Positions 20,722 to 32,291 of a stretch of DNA of 64,000 nt are shown piece after piece (the first letter of the stretch is position 1; the number at the start of each line of letters is the position of its first letter). The translations under genes were made by a program, and so were the position numbers. The DNA is from Persicaria tinctoria (taxonomy: Eukaryota; Streptophyta; Magnoliopsida; Caryophyllales; Polygonaceae): contig JBANSL010000013.1 of NCBI GenBank assembly GCA_037127255.1, positions 64,483,688 through 64,547,687 on the forward strand, given 5' to 3'. Below the pieces are notes generated by a model. That model saw only the letters and a list, made by a program, of their open reading frames with translations, had not been told where the DNA came from and did not search any database.

Positions 20722-21591
20722 TCAAGTTATTCCACCAACATCTCCAACACTTGTTCTTCTCAGAACAAGAGGCGGAACTTTAGGAACTTCTCTGACATAG
20801 CCATCATTAGCATCCATCGATTCCTTATTGAAATGAGTAACTCTGGGAGACACATTTTCATGCGACTGAAACAAATTCTCAATTTTCTTTTCAATGTCAT
20901 CTTTCCCTAATCCAATTTCATCTTTGTTAGAGAACTCAAGATTCATAGATTCAATTTCAGCAAAAGCATCTAACAAAGCATTTGATTCATTCATGTGAAT
21001 AGTTTCATTAGAGTCAAGAACATCTATGGAATCATTGGCAGAAGAAACAATAGGCTCAAATATACAAACCTCAATATTTCTACCATCAAATTCCATAGTT
21101 AGTGAACCTTCAAAACAATCAATCTTAGTTTTAGCCGTTCGTAAGAATTGCCTTCCCAAGATAATCGGGGTTTCGGGCGTACCTTGTTTCATGTCTAGAA
21201 TGAAGAAATCAGCTGAAAAAATCAAATCATTTACCTTTACCAACACACCTTCAACAACTCCTCTAGGATTAATACTAGAACGATCAGCGAGTTGTATAGT
21301 AACACTAGTTTCAGAAAATGAATTGAGACCCAAAAACATGTACAAGTTATAAGACATAACATTGATTGAAGCACCTAGGTCTAACATAGCTTTGGTGAAG
21401 CTAGCATTGCCTATTTCACATGGTATAGTAAACATACCTAGATCTCCGCACTTTTCAGGCAATTGTTTCTGAAGCAAAGCAGAAACATTCTCACTTAAAC
21501 TTACCTTTTCCTTCTTTCTCATCCTTTGCTTGCGCTTTATCGTGCATAGGTCTTTCAAGAATTTCGCATAGCGAGGCACAGTTTTAATCAA
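20722..21591 (-). CDS. Athila-type aspartic protease domain ORF (A1)
   Basis: This is a 289-codon open frame. It opens with PRYAKFLKDL, typical of the gag-protease junction in Athila elements, then KMR-rich linker and the retropepsin: LDLGASINVM near residues 91-100 holds the catalytic Asp (DLGAS in this lineage), and PIILGRQFL near residue 163 is the second conserved motif. A Ser/Asp/Glu-rich tail follows. The protease would process Gag in the particle. No RT follows, unlike an autonomous element. The frame is open, but its true start depends on the broken gag upstream. Confidence 0.8.
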   Translation of the reverse strand: MIKTVPRYAKFLKDLCTIKRKQRMRKKEKVSLSENVSALLQKQLPEKCGDLGMFTIPCEIGNASFTKAMLDLGASINVMSYNLYMFLGLNSFSETSVTIQLADRSSINPRGVVEGVLVKVNDLIFSADFFILDMKQGTPETPIILGRQFLRTAKTKIDCFEGSLTMEFDGRNIEVCIFEPIVSSANDSIDVLDSNETIHMNESNALLDAFAEIESMNLEFSNKDEIGLGKDDIEKKIENLFQSHENVSPRVTHFNKESMDANDGYVREVPKVPPLVLRRTSVGDVGGIT

Positions 21592-22924
21592 ATTAAAAAG
21601 TGGAATATTTACCTCAAAATGAGCAAAGGTGTCGTAAAGAATTTGTTCATCTTCCTACTTGCGATCAGATCTTATGGGATGAGGAAAGCGCAAGCAAAGG
21701 GTCTCTCTTCAACATTCCTAGTGGGTGTATTCACTTGTTTACCTCCTCTAAGGGTCATGGCGCTGACATTTTCCTTCGGATTCACCACCACTGGAGATGG
21801 CAACTTCCCCGAATCCTTCGCTTTCAATTCACCAATCTCCTTACCAATTTGACTCAGCAACTTTTCTTGAACACTCATCTTGTCCAATAACAACCTCAAT
21901 GTCTCATCTCTGTCATCTTTTTGAGTGGTTCTAGGATGATACTCATATTGTTCTCTTTGAAAAGGAACTTGTTGTTGCTGGCCTCTTCTATTGAATCCAC
22001 TTTGGTAGTTTGAATTGTATCCTTGATTGTAATTGTTACCAAAGTTGCAGCGAGGTCCATAATCTATAACATTCACTTCAGCGGTGCTCTTCTGAATCAA
22101 GGGATACTTATCATTCGGATGAGTATCCATCTCAACAAACTCCACAATGTCTAGACTGAGGGGGTTGATTCATAACCATCTTGTTCACGATCTCCATAAG
22201 CCTATCGATATCGTCCTTGTGTCCATCTCTTGAACTATCCAACTTATGAACTCCTCTAACTCCTTGGTATCTCCCATATTGTTGCGATGCATTAGCCAAC
22301 CCTTCAAAAATCTGCATTGATTCCTGATGTGTTTTGTCCAAAATATCTCCCCCACTAGTAGCATTGGTGAAACTCCTATTGGTGTCAAGCAAGCCTTCAT
22401 AAAGATATAGCACTAGATCATCCTCGGGTATACCGTTGCGGACAACTACCCTTAAGCTTCTTGAACCACTCAACATACTCATAAATACTCTCCGTAGATG
22501 ATTGCTCAATACCGGACAACTCCTTCTTAAGTTTGTTGAGGCGAGTCGTAGGAAAGTACTTTTGCAGGAAAACTTTCTTCAATTGCACCCAAGTAGTAAT
22601 GCTTTTTGGGGTAGGTAGTAAAGTCAATCGCTTGCAGCATCTTTTAGAGTAAAGGGGAACACTCTCAGCATCAATTGGTCGTCAGACAAGCCTTGGGGTC
22701 TCAGTCTATCACACACACTCACAAAGGTAGCAAGGTGCTTGTTTGGCTCCTCCCCAGGCAATCCATGAAAGTTAGGCAAAATAGATGACCAATTCGACTT
22801 GAACTCAAATCTTGAACCCTCAGGGAGATCCGGAAGACTAATTGCAAGTGGTTGAACACTCAAATCAAGCTCTGTTAGGTTCCTCAGGGTCCTTTTTGGC
22901 GTATTAATAACAACGTTTGCCATC
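21592..22924 (-). pseudogene. Gag of A1, frameshifted
   Basis: Starting at ATG 22923 the minus strand gives the Athila gag: NWSSILPNFHGLPGEEPNKHLATF, then (in another frame) WVQLKKVFLQKYFPTTRLNKLKKEL with the retroviral-type gag core, QSSTESIYEYVEWFKKL, and a Gln/Asn-rich region with GNNYNQGYNSNYQSGFN near 22040. Frames switch near 22625, 22500 and 22140. No CCHC knuckle is obvious. A spliced or shifted protein is unlikely; it is degenerate. Confidence 0.8.
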
Positions 22925-23097
22925 TCTTCGTCTGTCTAAACCGCAAGCCTCCTCTTAAATCGAAAAGATCTTTCAACCTCGGGATCAAAAGATAAAGACG
23001 ATGAATTAGAAGATCTAGTTTGAACCATGCAAAGACAAAATAAACTTAAAAATAAAGAGTAATTGATAGAGTTAAAGAAAAGCAAACTCCTTTCTTC

Positions 23098-23115
23098 TCC
23101 CCGGCAACGGCGCCA
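23098..23115 (-). other. Primer-binding site of A1
   Basis: TGGCGCCGTTGCCGGGGA on the minus strand, 6 bp inside the 5' LTR end. D has an identical site and C has one base different. Confidence 0.85.
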
Positions 23116-23121
23116 AGAATT

Positions 23122-23924
23122 TGGTGCGGGATGAACGTCGTTGGCACTTTCGCCTTTTGCCAAATAGTAATAAAAATCCAAACTTAAACACACAACCAAT
23201 ATATTAGGCAACCAATCACTTGATAAACCAAATAACTACTAGTATAACGATGAAGTCCGGTGTCGAACCCACAAGGAGAAGCGATTTCCTATGCAATGAC
23301 TCTAGACAAGACATTATAAAGCAAAACAATAATCTTTTGAACAAATAGCAAATATAAAAGTAACCAGATTGCAAATCACAAAGAAAATTGATATCAAAGG
23401 AGAAAGAACACTTCACCTGTAACTCTCTGATAATGTTTGGAATTCATGGTCCTCGGATTGATTTATCAATTATTCATATTCTTAGGTCTACTTGACTAAA
23501 GTTGAGAGATCCGGAAAGATTCACTCATCGTATTCAATATCACTAAAGACTAGTATTAAGAACTCAAGTAATTAAGACCAATTGGCACATTGACTCTATT
23601 CAATCAAGACAGATAGGCGCATACCGAACTCAATCTTAATCAAATATCCTCAACATAGATCAACTGAAATCATCCACTGCAAAGACAAAAAGACATCACT
23701 ATCATCAATACCTTTGTTTGCTATCTAGAAAACAACAACGAATTCATATCTAGAGATGCAATTCCTAACATGTTGATCAGGCATAGAAAGGAACACAAAT
23801 ATAAATTAAGCACAAGATGATAACTAAGAACATGAATAATCAAATAAACTCAAATCCTCACAATCCAAACAACCATATCTTCGAATCACATGCGAAACTA
23901 TGAGTTTAGCAACTCATAGGCCAA

Positions 23925-24001
<77 letters not shown>

Positions 24002-24493
24002 AATTGAGTTCATAGTTTCTCTCTAATGTCGTACGTATGTGTAAAGAACTGAAAAACAACTAAATAGAGTCTCCTAAGGTCGGAAAAAACCCTAGAGAAA
24101 TTAATAAGAAATAATATAAAATAATAGTCTTCGGATCCAAAACCGCGTATCCGGGATCTGGGGCAACGGCGGGCGTCGTGCAAGGGGCGACATGCGTCGT
24201 TCCTGCAGTGCTCGACGTTCCTCATTTTCCTTCAACGAATTCCAATGTCATGCCTCCTTGCTCCTCCTTACCTCTTCCTCGACCTCCATATGCTCCAAAA
24301 ATGCACTTTAAGCTCTTTCCATAGTCCATCCAATGTCGGAATGTAATTCAGCAAAATAAACACTAAAAACGCATAGATTCCGAACTCGAATACTTCACAA
24401 GTAATAAACAGAACTAGACTCAAAACATAACAAAACCAATACCTAACAGCAATAAGAAACACTTATAATGCCTATATAAAATATGCATTATCA
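23122..24493 (-). repeat. 5' LTR of A1
   Basis: 1372 bp, the partner of 15465-16774. The extra length is largely a longer CT microsatellite (about 23930-23998) and a short unit at 24180-24215 next to the GGCGGGCG palindrome. Confidence 0.92.
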
Positions 24494-25690
24494 TATCACA
24501 ACCAATCTTTTTTACCCTTCTCTCGATTCCCTTTAATTGATCAGCCACCATCACCACAACCATTATGTCTGCCACCGATAGCACCTCTCATAGCCCCTCT
24601 GGTGACGAAACCCCGAACACCACCCCACCTCCTCACTACGATGACAACTCTTCATCCTGATCCTCGGGGCGCCCCCCTTCTGGTCGCCGTCCTCAACTCA
24701 TCTAGCAACACGGGTCTCCAATTGCCCACCTTTTCGGTCAAGCTTGATCGCTCCAACTACACGATCTAGCAAGCCAACATTATTTATACGTTGGATGCAT
24801 GTGAACGGTAGGACCATGTCCTCGTTGGCAACTCTCCACCCAAAACAATCACCACTACCTCAGACACCTCGCCCCCTCAAACTAGTCCTAACCTTGAATA
24901 CCTCACTTGCAAGCACAGGGAAAAATTCGTTCTTGTGTGGATCCGAACTACAATCTCGTCCAACCTTCTTGGCTATGTCACTCGATATGCCATTTCCCGG
25001 GAGGATTGGCTTACGCTGGAACACCTGTTCCATGCTCAATCCCGTGTTCGATCTATGCACCTCAAGTCTCAATTGCAGTCACTTTTCAAAGGCATTCTCT
25101 TTGTTCTAGAATATTTGGAGAAAAAAAGAGATATTGGAGATGATCTTGCTGATTGTCGAAGAAGACATCATCACCTTGGTCCTTCATGGCCTTGATCCGT
25201 CTTATGGTGCTTTTTGTGCATCCATCAATGTCCACCTTGACACTCTAACATCAGGCACTTTACTTTACTTTTTGCTACGTGAGGAGGAACGCTTGATCGA
25301 ATTGGCTGGTATCTTCAATCTCACCAACTTGCATCCAATTACGGCCAATCTCGCCCTCGTCGCTCTGATCGATCATCATCTTGATCCACTCAGTTCGCTT
25401 CTCAACAACATTGTCCACCTCCTGAGTGCTCATCTTCAAGATCGGTTGGTAGCATTGAGCCTACAACTCGCTCTCGCCCTTAGTGCCAATTATGTGATCG
25501 CATGGGCCACCTAGCAAAGGATTACTTTAGCCATCTAAATCTTCAGGCCATCCCATCTCGGCTGAGCATCTCAATCAGCAACACCCGACAGCTCCCTCCG
25601 CTTACTCAGTTTCTTCGTCCTCAATTCATGATCCAACCTCGTACTTTGAAATGGGAGGTACTGACCATGTCAGTACCTCGGTAACAATAC
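24494..25690 (+). pseudogene. Copia 3 gag, broken
   Basis: This continues the copia interrupted by A1. After the PBS remnant an ATG at 24565 opens a Ser/Thr/Pro-rich N-terminus; FSVKLDRSNYT near 24735, and the helical segments around SRVRSMHLKSQLQSLFKG (25040-25100) and ILLIVEEDIITLVLHGLDPSY (25140-25205) are copia gag (UBN2/Retrotran_gag_2) motifs. Stops and frameshifts are frequent. A residual knuckle-like region lies near 25490-25510. Confidence 0.75.
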
Positions 25691-25879
25691 TACCCTACCT
25701 ATTTCACATTTTGGTAGCACCTTTTTTTTTCCTACATCTTCTCGTCCCATCTCTCTATCAAACATTCTTTTGTGCCCTATAGGAATAAAAATTTTGTTAG
25801 CATTTCTAAACTAACCCATGATAATAATGTTTTACTTTAATTTCATCCTTCCTTCTGTTTGATCAAGGATATGTAGGGG

Positions 25880-26576
25880 CGACCTCTTCTCAAATGCCTG
25901 GTCAGTGATGGCTTATACAAGTTGACTTTGTCAACCTCTGCGGTCTCCAAACAAGTTCTCGTTCGTGAGCGCACATCCCCGGTACATTGGCACAATTGAT
26001 CCGGTCATCCCAATCAGGCTATTTTACAATACATGTTGTGTGAGTTTCATTTACCTGTTTCGTTCAATAAGGCCTTCGACCCTTGTCGGTTTTGTTCTTT
26101 ACGCAAAAGTAAGCATCTCCCTATTATGTCAAACCATATTCCAAAAATGATTCCCTTTGAATTGGTTTATTCAGTTGTTTGGGGCCCTGCACCCACTTTG
26201 TCTCTAAATCGTTGTCATTACTTTGTGTTATTTGTTGATGATTTTATCCGGTTTACTTGGATATATTTCTTGTCTCACAAATCACAAGTTTTGGAATACT
26301 TCTGTCTATTCCAATCCATGATCAAAACACAATTCAATGCAACCATAAAAGAACTACAAACCGATTGGGGGTGAATTTCAGTCCCTAAAATCCATGTTAC
26401 AAGAGCAAGGCATAGTACATCGTGTCTTCTGCCCATACACTCGATCTCAAAAGGGCATAGTTGAACGTCGTAACTGCACCATACAAGAAAAAGGCCTTAC
26501 CTTGCTTGCTCAATCTCGTCTTCCACCACAATTTTGGGAACATGCTTGGCCGAGATAAATCGTCGTGTGTGAATCT
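25880..26576 (+). pseudogene. Copia 3 integrase, truncated by A2
   Basis: From about 25890 the plus strand shows a GAG-pre-integrase remnant, an integrase zinc-finger region, and a core with HYFVLFVDDFIRFTW near 26220-26270, IKTQFNATIKELQTDWG near 26325-26370, and a shifted KGIVERRN region near 26460. Coding homology stops where the A2 LTR begins at 26577. RT and RNase H of this element are not found elsewhere in the window. Confidence 0.78.
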
Positions 26577-29019
26577 TGCCAAAGAAATTCCCACACAAAT
26601 AACTAGTATAACGATAAGTGGAGGGTCAAACCCACAGGAAAATCTAAGATTCGAGATCTAAAAGCAGCTTTACCAAGAAGTGGAAAATAAACAAGTAAAT
26701 ATGAGAAATAGAACTAAAGATGAAGATTGCAAATGAAATAACCAAGCATAAGAATAATGGTTTTTATTTCAATTCAATAGAGAAAATAGTTCCACCTGCG
26801 CTTTCATCGACACTGTTTGGCTTAATTGGTCCCAGACATAAACTCAAGTTGTATAATTCCTTTAACTTACATTCCTCCCATCTTAGTTTGAATAGATTAA
26901 AGCACAAAGAGCATAATTAACCCCTTATACCTTTAAGCAACCTAAGCACGGACAAAGATTTAACACAAATATAACACAAATTCCTAAGAATCTAGGCATA
27001 TAAATAACACCAAGTATGCAAGGTAACTGATGTTTAAGACATATGTCAAAATCCCTACTTATTCATGATCAAACAAAGGTTCTCACAATCCTAAGTATGC
27101 TACTACAGAATTCATTCAATGACGAAAAAATAAAAACCTAGCAAGATACTATTATGGCCACGAATCACAATAATATCATCGATAACCGCAAGGGAAATCA
27201 AAAGAACAGTAGGAAAAAACTGAATTTAAGCCTCACAAATCACCGACCAAGTCTCCGAAAACAGGTGAAATAAATAACGAACTTAGCCACTCATGGCTTA
27301 CCTAAATCTCCTTCGAATTGATGGAAAATTAAGCAAACTTGAATGGATGATGAAGAGTCTATAATCAAGACTTGACAAAGTGAAATCGAATAAGATAATG
27401 TTAATGCGGAATATAAAAGATGAACACACGAATTGTTAACGAGGTTCGGCACGAACTTGGCCTACGTCCCCGCCTGTAGGATTCAAACACTTCTTATTTC
27501 ACTTCACTTGATCCTAGAACTTCCTAGAGAAACTACCCTTTCTCTATACAAAGCATCATCACTTCTATTCTAGCTCTCATCCTTACAAGTGAAATAAAAG
27601 CTCACACCACACACCAAGTGTGCTTGATCGAGTATAAAATACTCTAAGTGTAAAATGAATGACTTGTACAATAAGTGCTTGTGTTTCCCTCAACTCTTAA
27701 AAAATAAACAACACTTAAGCTTTGAGAGAATGTAAGAGAAACTTGAGATGACGAATGCTTTAGGATGCTATGATTGCTTGAGTGCTTTCTTAGGTACTTG
27801 ACATCCTTTTGCCTTCGTCTTTATATAGTCGAAAAACTTTGAGAGCTTCTTGGAGGGATGACCGTTTGAATTTCAAATTCTTTCCAAGACATTTGAATTC
27901 TTTCCGAAAATGATCCTTCCGTTTGTGTGCTTTCCAAGGTTGTTCCTTCAATCTCTTTCGTGATCACGTATGATCAAGTATGAATCGGTTCTTTCCTTGT
28001 GTGGCATATGAAATCCTAAAAGAACATACATAATGTATCTAGCACACAAAAATGGGTTAGAGGAGACATATATATCGATTAAGACCAGACCAAATCTCAT
28101 AGCCCAAGATAAAGCCCATTATATAACTTAGGCCCAATAAGGTTGGCCTCGGATCATTTCCTGTGAGAGAACAAGTCAATAGAAAAAAGCATAAGTGTTT
28201 ATCCAAACATTTTAGTCTGGGTTTCAAGACCTTGAATCCCAACCTTTTGTCTTTCATCATCCTTTAGATCCATGCACGTTAGTTATCAAGATCTTATAGT
28301 TAAGGTGGAGTCTTCAGATGAATAACCTATTGTAAATTATGATTGAAAGTCTGAGAATTATTGTTCTCCAATGTCTAATTTCGTGCCTCTCTCAATAGAG
28401 GGGAAGAGACCACGAAAACATAGATACTTTCCTTAAAGATAATGCGGAAATAATCCTAAAATAATATAAAATATCCTCAAAATATTAAAACGGAAAATAA
28501 TAATAAATAAGACTGAATATCTCTTCCTTAAACCAAAAGGAATAAGTCCTCCAAAGATTGGATCGAATTTTATTTCGTGGAGATAGAATATGATCTTCAA
28601 AATGAACTTCTCTGTGAAATCTCGCCGCCGCAAAAGGTCTCTCGCCATCGCGAATAGTGGTGTTCAACTTGATCTTCTTGCGGGCAGCTTCCCATGGTGA
28701 GATGGAGATCTCGCGGCCGCGATCTGGTGTCTCACGGCTGCGACTCATGTCATAACCGAGCTTTGCTCTCTCAGTGTTGTTGTGCTCGGCCTTTGCTTCC
28801 CATGTCTTCTTTTCCTTTGCTTTCTTCATCTTCTTCTGTCCATTATGATCCTTTCTAGGCTAACCACATGCCGAATCTGCATAAAACAATCAAAATAGCG
28901 TAGTTTTTAAACTTTTCAACTAAAAGGGCATAATATGAAATTAACTATAAAACATAACCAAATACCCATGAAATGCAACTAAAACTACTCTATAATGTCT
29001 ATTGAAATATGCATTATCA
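26577..29019 (-). repeat. 3' LTR of A2, enlarged by an internal insertion
   Basis: On the minus strand it starts TGATAATGCATATTTC at 29019 and runs to about 26577. Its outer parts resemble the LTRs of A1 and D in layout. At 2443 bp it is much longer than theirs; removing 27412-28440 and one target copy gives about 1.4 kb. An exact TCGCGGCCGCGA palindrome sits near 28710, with degenerate relatives around it. Confidence 0.75.
27412..28440. mobile_element. Insertion inside the A2 LTR with 9-bp duplication AATGCGGAA
   Basis: AATGCGGAA occurs at 27403-27411 and again at 28441-28449, flanking a 1029-bp non-coding block that the LTR does not need. The block starts with words common in plant repeats (AACGAGGTTCGGCACG). 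Nine bp is the duplication size of Mutator-like elements, but inverted ends are not evident, so the class is open. Confidence 0.5.
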
Positions 29020-29058
29020 AACTCCCCCACACTAAAGCTTCGCTAGTCCTCGAGCGAA
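29020..29058 (-). promoter_or_regulatory. Polypurine tract plus hairpin of A2 (module 1)
   Basis: The C-run ACTCCCCCACAC (29021-29032) is polypurine on the RNA strand. Next to it lies TTCGCTAG-TCCT-CGAGCGAA (29039-29058), an eight-bp stem with one mismatch and the same TCCT loop as A1 and D but different stem bases. Confidence 0.7.
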
Positions 29059-29228
29059 TAATAAAAACAACCTATACCTACGAGTTCATCCTTCATGCAA
29101 TAGCCTTAATCAAAAGCAAATCAATTTGAAAGGAGCACAAGATCAAGCTTCCTTTTCTCTTTTTTTTTTCTCTCATTTTTTTCTTGCTTGCTTTCTTTCA
29201 GCTTTGGTGTATTTCTTACACTAGTAAC

Positions 29229-29433
29229 AAACATGGGTGTCATGAATGACCCCGGTCTATCAACACCTCAACTAACTTGAATAAAGTCCACTTGAACATC
29301 TTTTGCCGTGAGTTGCAAACATGGGTGTCATTAATGAACCCGGTTACTCAATGATCAAGCTTCCTTTCTTAGTGGATAGTTTTCAACACCATTTTACGTG
29401 AATCATACCCGTGGGTGTCATGAATAGATCCGG
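29229..29433. repeat. Three spaced copies of a GGGTGTCATGAATGACC motif
   Basis: Copies begin near 29231, 29319 and 29410, each reading about ATGGGTGTCATGAATGACCC with its own changes and ending in CCGG. The core GTCAT-GA-ATGAC is a dyad. One more copy lies at about 37877 in element C. The rest of 29060-30000 is non-coding 3' region. Confidence 0.8.
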
Positions 29434-30002
29434 TTACTAAGTGTATCAACCATTGCCACATTATTTCACTCTAACTCTCAATAAGCCACTAAAGCCAAAT
29501 GTTAAACATAAAAGAATAAACTCTGCAAGAAACAAACATGTGAGTCGGTCTTGACAATAGATAATAAAGTCAATATTAAGAGGTAGAAACATAAGGAGAA
29601 TAAATCACATCTATAAGCAAAAGGACAATAGATGAATCCAATAAGGCTAAAACAATCTCACAAGGGTAATGTTTTGTAGGATTTCAATCATACTCAAGCA
29701 TAATCATACATGCTCAATTACACCACTAATCATCCTCCATAAGAAAATATGTTAAAGCAGTAAGGCTAATCAATTCAAACTAATCTTAGGATTTACAAGT
29801 CCATGCCATAAGAAATGTAGAGTTTCGCTAACTAAGGTGGGTATTTAGATAACAACATATTATATGCAATGCATGATATTTTTTTATTTTTCTACTTTTT
29901 TCTTTGATTTTAAGATGCATAAATAAAATAAAGACATAACTAAAATTTAAACATGAAATGCATACAAGAAATTGAAACATGATCTAACTAGATGCACTAA
30001 AT

Positions 30003-30042
30003 CCCTCCTCCACACTTAAATCTTTCATTGTCCTCAATGAAA
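30003..30042 (-). promoter_or_regulatory. Second hairpin + polypurine module of A2 (module 2)
   Basis: TTTCATTG-TCCT-CAATGAAA (30023-30042) is a perfect eight-bp hairpin beside CCCTCCTCCACACTTAAA (polypurine on the RNA strand). It lies about 1 kb before the LTR, just after the ORF end. Confidence 0.7.
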
Positions 30043-30139
30043 CAGAAAAGACAACAAAAATAAACAATTAAAATCGAGGTGAGGGAAGAGAAAACTAACA
30101 TGCTCACTGATGTGGTGGATGTGTTTGATAGCCTGGAAA

Positions 30140-30661
30140 CTATAATCTACGGAACTCGGAGCAAAAATCTTCAAAACTCTTCCTCTGGACTTCTTGAGCA
30201 GCTCTGATCTCAGCCTGAGAATCACGAAGAGCAGCCAGTTGGATGTCAATAGAATCGAACCGATGATCGACAGAACCAAACCTTTGATCGACAAAAGCGA
30301 ACCTCTGGTCGATAAAGTCATCCATGCGCCGATAATTGCGAACCATGTGGCACTGGTTGTTGAATATCATTTGCTGCTGGTCCTGGATAGGACGAAAGAA
30401 TTGCTCGAAGTAGACCTGTGAAGGAAACTCAGCTCCAAAACCTCCATAAGATGAACTGGTGCCCACATAATAGTTCTCGCCCGGAAAGGTAGTCTCCTCA
30501 GGAGTAGCGTGCTCATACTTCATGTCGTCTCTCTGCTCCTGGTGAGGAATCACTAGCTGCAGCTGAACAGGAGACATCTGAGCACCTGGCAGCTCATTGG
30601 GAACAAGAAGATGGGCAGTGGAGAGACCAGTCGGCAGGTCCTGGCGAGGAAGATAAATCAT
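30140..30661 (-). pseudogene. C-terminal part of an ATHILA-type ORF (A2), 5' truncated
   Basis: A 173-codon open frame. Its middle (YYVGTSSSYGGFGAEFPSQ) and its tail of repeated DQRFAFVDQRFGSVDHRF units, ending in a charged helix, parallel the C-terminus of the D ORF (GGASSSHGG...FRQITERQDATDRQI). The N-terminal FLATL core is missing because element B begins 50 bp upstream. The start codon used for the coordinates is arbitrary. Confidence 0.6.
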
Positions 30662-30870
30662 GTGAGCTCTGTCTCACCCAGAGAACCAATGGTAACCATC
30701 ACCCGCTACAGTTTATGTGCGCTCAATTTTCCAAGTTTTGCTTTAACTTTCATATCGATTTCTGTCCACATTTTATATTTCTGGATTCGAATAATGCAGA
30801 AATTGTGTAGTTTATGTTTATTTGTCCACATTTTATATTTCTACGCATCCACTCTAGACTAAAAAAGATC

Positions 30871-32235
30871 ATGGCGACCGCAGAAACTCGGGTTGAGATG
30901 ATCGAAAGGCTTCAGAGGGAGCTACTAACTAATACTACTGCTCTTGTTGCTGACAGGGCACGCGCCGACCGGGAAGCGGAACAAAGAAGGCAATTCGAGG
31001 CACAAGTCAACTAGTATCCACGAACGGCAAAGCAATACATGCATCCAACGTTGATTGTGCCTGAATCGGTGATTCTTATCCCTTCCTCTAATTTTGAAAT
31101 TAAAACAAATTTCCTTTCTGAGATTAAAAGTAATGCTTTTGAAAGAAGACCTAATGAATGTCCCCTATCACATATTACTTCTTTTGTTGACCTATGCGAG
31201 ACCCTCGCCGATGGCGATAATTTGGAACATGTAAAGCTAAAATCTTTTCGATGGTCTCTTGAAGGGAAAGCATTACAATGGCTCGAGGGCCTTACTCCCC
31301 GATCGTTGACTACATGGACGGAGGTTATGGATGTGTTCCTCAACAAGTTCTTTCCTCAAGCTAAGACGCGATGCTGCGACAAAAGATCACTTCTTTTAAG
31401 CAAAAGCCTGGTGAGACACTGGCGCAGGCATGAGAGCGATACAAGGAGCTTTTATGATCTTGCCCTACGCATGGGAAACCACCTTACGCCATCCAGTAGA
31501 TCTTCTACAACTCTCTTGATGTGCCGAGTAGGAAGAGAATCAACTCTTACAATTCCTACCGGTACATTGAGCTTACACCTACGGAGGCTTGGGCTACTAT
31601 TGAGAGGCTGACCAACTTCGACAATACCTATAGGAATCATGTGGCCTACGACTCAAGGCCTGCCCCATCCATGCCACTATACGAACCTCCGAAAGAGATT
31701 AACCCTGATGTTAGGGCACAATTCCACAATGACCAGGTACGCCTCCCTACAAAACAAGTTAAGTTTCTTACTAAAGACCAACCTTGTTTGGAGTGTGGAT
31801 CCGTCAGGCACAACACCACTTCCTGCCCACACATCGATCAAGTTATGCTTGCAGAAACACATAAAGAGGCGCGCTACGTGGGGGGTCCTAACTACTCAGG
31901 ACAAAATCAGCAACAAAACTGGGGTTATTATTGCCAACCCCAGTACCAAAGAGATCCCCCACCCTACAGAGCTCCGTGACATCCAGAGAGGGAGCAAAAG
32001 AAAGATGACATGCAACTTGTTCTCGATGAGTTGAGGAGGAATCATGTCAAAAATAAGCAAACCACCAATTCTATCCACACTCAGCTGCACGTCATCAACT
32101 CCAGACTTGGGGAGATCGACATCTGGCGGAAGACTATGGAGACCCAAATGGGTCAATTGGCTGCATCAATCCCCAAACCACCAGGATCGCTCCCTGGATC
32201 ATCCGAGCCTAATCCCAAAGGTAAGTATGCATGAC
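30871..32235 (+). pseudogene. Gag of element B, broken
   Basis: ATG at 30871 starts MATAETRVEMIERLQREL, nearly the same N-terminus as the C gag. A stop at about 31012 interrupts it. The gag core (FVDLCETLADGDNLEHVKLK, then WLEGLTPRSLTTWTEVMDVF and NKFFPQAKT) follows at 31180-31360, and a frameshift at about 31365 leads to the C-terminal part. The zinc knuckle CLECGSVRHNTTSC at about 31790-31830 has the C-x2-C-x4-H-x4-C spacing. The tail (31990-32235) is helical. Confidence 0.8.
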
Positions 32236-32291
32236 ACCTGGCCGCTATGTACCTAAGGAGATAGCGTCAACTACAAACGCCTGAGCAAACA

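Larger units (their letters stand above)
15465..24493 (-). mobile_element. Athila-like non-autonomous gypsy element A1 (complete ends)
   Basis: LTRs at 15465-16774 and 23122-24493 are about 90% alike over the parts compared. A perfect TATCA duplication (15460-15464, 24494-24498) brackets the element. Minus-strand order: 5' LTR, PBS TGGCGCCGTTGCCGGGGA (23098-23115), gag, protease, a non-coding spacer, an ATHILA-type ORF, 3' non-coding, PPT, 3' LTR. RT, RNase H and integrase are absent between protease and the ATHILA ORF. The two LTRs differ in microsatellite length and many substitutions, so the insertion is old. Confidence 0.92.
26577..30715 (-). mobile_element. Athila-like element A2, 3' part only
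   Basis: A minus-strand LTR (26577-29019), PPT, 3' non-coding region and the C-terminal part of an ATHILA-type ORF are present. Homology ends near 30715, where element B begins. Its 5' LTR, gag and protease are missing. It is inserted in the integrase of copia 3. Confidence 0.78.

Noticed and set aside
29229..29433. Possible CRISPR-like spaced repeats
   Set aside because: Only three diverged copies with unequal spacing in a plant retroelement; no CRISPR context.
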